From contig JAMHWD010000017.1 in the NCBI GenBank assembly GCA_035911135.1, positions 7,367 through 71,366 of the forward strand: DNA of 64,000 nt. The letters are read 5' to 3'. Positions 60,938 through 64,000 of this stretch are shown here, piece after piece. Within the stretch, counting starts at the first letter, position 1. Every line of letters begins with the position of its first letter. Made by a program: the position numbers and the translations under genes. Source of the stretch: JAMHWD01 sp035911135. Its GTDB lineage: Bacteria > Pseudomonadota > Alphaproteobacteria > Micavibrionales > Micavibrionaceae. The notes below the pieces were generated by a model. The model had not been told where the DNA came from. It searched no databases and was given only the letters and a program-made list of their open reading frames with translations.

Positions 60938-61012
60938 TGGGGTGTCGCCAAGCGGTAAGGCAGCGGTTTTTGGTACCGCCATGCGTTGGTTCGAATCCAG
61001 CCACCCCAGCCA
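60938..61012 (+). tRNA. tRNA-Gln(TTG)
   Basis: A complete 75-base tRNA with encoded CCA: acceptor TGGGGTG paired with CACCCCA, D-arm GCCAAGCGGTAAGGC, anticodon arm GCGGT-TTTTGGT-ACCGC with anticodon TTG (glutamine, CAA codons), T-arm TGGTTCGAATCCA, discriminator G. A TTGACT box lies 38 bases upstream. Accessory DNA begins directly on its 3' side, so it may be an island insertion site. Confidence 0.96.
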
Positions 61013-61146
61013 TTTTCATACTTTCGAACCTTTTCCAGACTTTTAGATTAACGCCGTGAAGCCCTTAATTCTTGGGGTTTTGGTAGGTGTGACTGCTCAC
61101 CTTTGGGCGTATTTATAGCCGATATTTTTGGCGAAATAGTCTCAAA

Positions 61147-61299
61147 ATGCCCATTTATCTCAAAACACCGCTACCTTTGCCCCAAGAAACAGAGCGGTTA
61201 AAAGCCTTACTGGCCATGGGTTTTGAGCTGGATGCAAATTCCGGGTTCTTGTTCAGTATGGGTACCAACACTGATTTTAAAGAAACTGAGAGACATTGA
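61147..61299 (+). CDS. Short ORF between tRNA-Gln and the JAMM gene, 50 residues, doubtful
   Basis: An ATG at 61147 opens a 50-codon frame (starts MPIYLKTPLPLPQETERLKA). It lacks a clear Shine-Dalgarno and overlaps the 3' end of the convergent JAMM gene by 23 bases. The sequence has no recognisable family and could be a broken fragment of a longer island gene or chance. The rest of 61013-61276 shows no other gene. Confidence 0.25.
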   Translation: MPIYLKTPLPLPQETERLKALLAMGFELDANSGFLFSMGTNTDFKETERH

Positions 61300-61771
61300 C
61301 TTCATGAACAGGCAGAAAATTTAGCTTAATTGTTTGATCTGAATTATGTGCAGATACATGCATGCCATTTGGAAAACCATCCGTGCCAATTATAACCATA
61401 ATGAAGTATTTCAGGTCATGTTTAGATTGGGTGTAGCACTCTGCAATATTTTTGAGATCAGTTTTTGATGGTGTTGGGATGATTTCTGGATGTGTGTGCC
61501 AATCACCAACGTAATGATAACCTTCTCCAAAAAGCTCTTTTATTTCATTTTGCTCCTTTTTACGGTTTGGCCAAAAAAGAAAACGTCCTCTCTTATCACC
61601 ATCTCGTAGGCCTGTAGCTTTTGATATGATAACCTCCTTTTTATTAAAACGCGCAAAAAGCTGTCCACCAGCTTCCAGACTCTTTTCTGATAATTGCTTG
61701 TGTTTTTCAAAAAGTTCTAAGACTTCGTTTTCGAAAGTAATTGTGATGTCTGCGTTGTTTGTAAATTGCAT
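61277..61771 (-). CDS. JAMM/MPN (Mov34-type) isopeptidase, Cap3/BilD-like
   Basis: A 164-residue zinc metalloprotease of the JAB/MPN fold. The catalytic signature is complete: Glu33 (LEAGGQLF), then HTH at 92-94 in GDWHTHPE, seven residues, Ser102, two residues, Asp105 (PSKTD), exactly the HxHx7SxxD arrangement. Such stand-alone bacterial JAMMs paired with an E1-like enzyme remove conjugates or process ubiquitin-like tails, as in CBASS Cap3 or Bil systems. It overlaps the upstream E1-like gene by 55 bases on the same strand, indicating coupled expression. Family confident; system membership is inferred from the pair because no nucleotidyltransferase or ubiquitin-like gene is left beside it. 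Confidence 0.85.
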   Translation of the reverse strand: MQFTNNADITITFENEVLELFEKHKQLSEKSLEAGGQLFARFNKKEVIISKATGLRDGDKRGRFLFWPNRKKEQNEIKELFGEGYHYVGDWHTHPEIIPTPSKTDLKNIAECYTQSKHDLKYFIMVIIGTDGFPNGMHVSAHNSDQTIKLNFLPVHEVNVSQFL

Positions 61772-62613
61772 GCTGTTTCCTTATGCCCACAGGCTTTGCA
61801 TGTTGGAATTTTATCAAGATCTAACTGCATAAGAAACTGCCCCGATGATGCGCCTCGCGCCTTCATTTTTTGGCTGGAAATCTCTGTCCATTTACCTTTA
61901 TTGTCAGCAAGAACATCTTGTGCTCCTACCCATGATCTGATTTCGGATTTCTTCAACCTGTCTGTTAAAATATCAATGGCATGCGCCGCAATTATCGAAT
62001 TGATCGGAGCCAGCTCTATGCTTCTGAATGGTTGAAACACTCCACCACATGTCGGCAAAGGCTGCTGCTCATTCTCAAAATGAGTGAGCTTGAATTTGAA
62101 GGCGGTGTCGTCAAAGGCACAGTTAAAGCAGCCTCCGTTTTTCAACACGGCGAAAGAATGTCCTGCTGCGGCGTAGGCCTCTGCCCACCCATATAAGATA
62201 GGTGGAAAATCCTTTTGTGCGAGCATGTATTTGTTCATGGCGTTTTCTGCTGGCCAATCTCCAGTGGCCATAATGATAAGATCGCTTCCATGAAATGCTT
62301 GGGGATCTGCGCTTAAAGCATTTTCCCATTTTTCAGGATGTATAGAGCGGATTTTAATATGCGGAAATTGTGATTTTAGCGTTTCCGCGAGTATGCTTGT
62401 CTTTTCCTCTGCACCCTTAATATCAATAGAATCTGCGCCTAGGGCATGCCGTCCAATGTTTTCCCAATCCATTGTGTCTGGATCTATGAAGTTGAACGTG
62501 CAGATCCCATTTTGTGCTAACATACGCGCGATTTCTGACCCGATGGAACCACAGCCGACCATAGTCACTGTTTTTTCTTTTAGCGATTTAATACGCTTAA
62601 AGCCGTCACTGGA
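61717..62613 (-). pseudogene. E1-like (ThiF-family) activating enzyme, 5'-truncated, Cap2/BilC-like
   Basis: The adenylation core of an E1-type enzyme: nucleotide loop VGCGSIGSEIARMLAQ, acidic strand NFIDPDTMDWENIGRHALG (Asp and Arg for ATP), LIIMATGDW, the putative catalytic Cys in PTCGGVFQPF, and two CxxC pairs (CFNC, CKAC) for structural zinc. Homology begins only about 18 residues before the glycine loop. Upstream the frame continues to an ATG at 62703, but those ~30 residues are the antisense of a phage tape-measure gene, so the native 5' end (and any fused E2 domain) has been lost at a junction near 62.6 kb. 'NxGRHxLG' recalls CBASS Cap2 E1 domains. It overlaps the JAMM gene. Probably non-functional unless the new N-terminus serves. 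Confidence 0.75.
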
Positions 62614-63690
62614 CAAATGGCTTTTGCCGAGGCCACAGGCATTGTCGAGAAAGCCGCCTTTATCGCCGGGCGCGGTATCAAGGCTGCTTATCTGGTTGTG
62701 CAAACATCTATTCTGGGTTTGGCGCGCGGGGTGCTGCGGTCACTGGAAACCATTTATGACGGCGCAGTCGGTATTATCAATTTGCTGCCCGGTGTGGAGC
62801 TGAAAGCCCAGCAAGGCATTACACGCCTTGCCGATGCCGTTGATGCGGCGATTGCCGATAATGCGCGGCAGTTGGTCGCCACATTTGATTTTGGTCCGTC
62901 AGAGGAATCCATAAAGGCACTGCGGGCGCAGGAAGAGCGGATCCAGAAGCTGCAGCGGGATGCGGAAATCGCCCGCTCAAAGGCTGAGCAAGAGCGTGTC
63001 CAGCAGGAACGTGATGCCAAGAGCGGCCCAACAAAAGCTGAAAAAGAGATTATCAAGCAGCTGGAAAAAGAGCGCCAGAAGATTGAACAGGTCACGCAGG
63101 CACTTAAGTTCCGAAACGAACAACTGCTCCGCGATGAAAAAACGCAAGAGCTTTATAACCAGCTGCAATCCGCTGGCGTTGATCTGAAAACTCGCGAGGG
63201 ACAGGAAATCCAGCGGCTGGTCGAGGAGTATTACCGTCTGCGCGATGCCAAGGAGGAAGAAGAACGGGTCGAGCAGCGCAAGAAAGAACTGATCGAAGAG
63301 ATCAAGAAAATCACAGATGAGAATATCTCCGCTCAGGATAAATACAATGAGCGTATGGAGGAGTTGAACGAGCTTCTCAAAGAAGGATCAATTAGCCTTG
63401 AAGAATTCGAGGCTGCCGGGAAGAAGGCTTATGACGAGCTGGTTGCCGCCAGTGACAAATGGTTCGATGGTGCGGTTCGTGCGCTGGATAAATATGCCGA
63501 AGAAGCCACAGACATGGCGGCAAATGTTGAGCGCGTGGTTACCAATGCCATGCAAGGGCTGGAGGATGCGCTGGTTAAGGCCACCACCACGGGCAAATTT
63601 GAATTTAAAGAGCTGGTTGATAGCATTCTGGAGGATGTCGCGCGGCTGCTTGTCCGTACCCAGATCACTGGGCCGCTGGCGCAAGGCTTA
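62602..63690 (+). pseudogene. Phage tail tape-measure protein fragment
   Basis: Open frame with no native start (an internal ATG at 62617). The first ~70 residues are hydrophobic (AAYLVVQTSILGLARGVLRS, then DGAVGIINLLPGVELKAQQG). A long charged coiled coil follows (about 95-260, KAEKEIIKQLEKERQKIEQV). It ends with FEFKELVDSILEDVARLLVR and TQITGPLAQGL, the C-terminal signature of lambda-type tail tape-measure proteins. Both ends are abrupt: the left end abuts the truncated E1 gene on the other strand, and the right end runs in frame into an unrelated DUF6602-like segment. No other phage genes are present, so this is a stray prophage piece. Confidence 0.7.
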
Positions 63691-63799
63691 CAAGTTTATC
63701 CTATTGAATGCGTGGCAGGTGTCATAGAAGTTAAATCAACATTGAATAAAACAGAATTCATTAAAGCGCTAGAAAATATAAAATCGGTCAAATCTCTAG
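63691..63799 (+). pseudogene. DUF6602-like nuclease-type fragment, interrupted by IS3-family element
   Basis: About 36 codons in frame with the preceding tape-measure fragment read VYPIECVAGVIEVKSTLNKT followed by EFIKALENIKSVKSL. This is the core of DUF6602-type proteins, where a PD-(D/E)xK-like EVK strand is followed by a helix. The segment starts without a junction spacer and stops at the IS3 end at 63800; beyond that the frame reads insertion-sequence DNA to 63867. The remainder, if any, would lie past the IS outside the window. Confidence 0.55.
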
Positions 63800-64000
63800 T
63801 GTGGTCAACCCCCATATTCGAGTCCATGTTAAAAGTGAATCCGCTGCCCGTGTTGCGGCATAGATAAAGGGTCTGCAAGCGTAGCTAAAGAGCCTTTATC
63901 TATGCGGGCGATTGGTGCTGGCGGTCTGTATCCGAGCGAACTGTGCGGCCTGATATGGTTATAATGATGCCGCCATTTTTCAATGATTACTTGCGCTTCT
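63800..64000 (-). mobile_element. IS3-family insertion sequence, one end, continuing past window
   Basis: The inferred terminus is at 63800 (TGTGGTCAACCCCC, starting TG as IS3 elements do), 29 bases before the transposase stop on the element's inner side. The matching opposite end and target duplication are outside the window, so the exact boundary is inferred. It cuts the DUF6602-like fragment. Confidence 0.7.
63829..64000 (-). CDS. IS3-family transposase (OrfB), C-terminal part
   Basis: Read on the minus strand from 63999 to the TAA at 63829, 56 codons: EAQVIIEKWRHHYNHIRPHS, then SLGYRPPAP. The Y-N-x-x-R-P-H-S-S-L-G-Y-R-P-P-A-P signature is diagnostic of the C-terminal end of IS3-family DDE transposases (the last catalytic Glu lies just upstream, outside the window). 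The final ~25 residues (ADPLSMPQHGQRIHF) are a variable tail. The 5' part lies beyond base 64000. Confidence 0.88.
   Translation of the reverse strand, partial: EAQVIIEKWRHHYNHIRPHSSLGYRPPAPIARIDKGSLATLADPLSMPQHGQRIHF

Overview
The window looks like a chromosomal contig from an alphaproteobacterium of moderate GC content. The evidence is the gene order: divK-pleD, an EipB (DUF1849) protein, aspS divergent from rnd, hdaA next to an AI-2E transporter and a DUF2066 gene opposite purM-purN, a tiny aa3-oxidase subunit IV, and UDG / ETF-QO / TPR / ispE. The pilin-like proteins and general flavour recall free-living Rhodospirillales or Micavibrio-like lineages, but that finer placement is inference only. 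No rRNA genes and no CRISPR array were seen.

Layout. 1-1.6 kb: the end of a biotin-dependent carboxylase beta subunit and an enoyl-CoA hydratase, probably leucine degradation. 1.6-8.05 kb (minus): a four-gene envelope operon of a TolC-like lipoprotein and three HlyD-type adaptors. One adaptor carries an 18-copy pentapeptide repeat, one a cytoplasmic GAF-like domain, and one is fused to an M50 metalloprotease. No ATPase or RND pump is adjacent. 8.2-8.6 kb: a decayed tyrosine-integrase start with GGGGGCA iterons beside tRNA-Gly(TCC), an old integration scar. 8.75-19.9 kb: an unusual type IV pilus / type II secretion-like locus (response regulator, secretin lipoprotein, ASH-domain protein with a PilP-like end, GspE ATPase, GspF, two membrane proteins, two pilin-like proteins), with a divergent prepilin peptidase.

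19.9-32.6 kb: CoA-transferase, two small unknown genes, pyrB-plsY-dprA-topA (pyrC absent from the usual order), RNase R, a divergent second RNB-domain protein, and rpmG with a clear promoter and terminator. 32.6-46 kb: pleD, divK, eipB, two unknown genes, aspS, rnd, sixA-like, hdaA, AI-2E transporter, DUF2066, purM, purN, oxidase subunit IV. 46-60.7 kb: a large hybrid histidine kinase, ndk, a RelA/SpoT-fold protein, a soluble lytic transglycosylase, uracil-DNA glycosylase, ETF-QO, a TPR protein, ispE, and a PodJ-like polarity protein.

60.9-64 kb: tRNA-Gln(TTG) followed by a scrambled accessory island. It holds a JAMM/MPN isopeptidase and a 5'-truncated E1 (ThiF-type) enzyme, like the Cap2/Cap3 pair of type II CBASS or a Bil-type ubiquitin-like system. 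This abuts a phage tail tape-measure fragment, which runs in frame into a DUF6602-like fragment that is cut by an IS3-family element at the right edge. Housekeeping parts look intact; the two tRNA-adjacent segments (8.2-8.6 kb and 61-64 kb) are where foreign DNA has come and gone.
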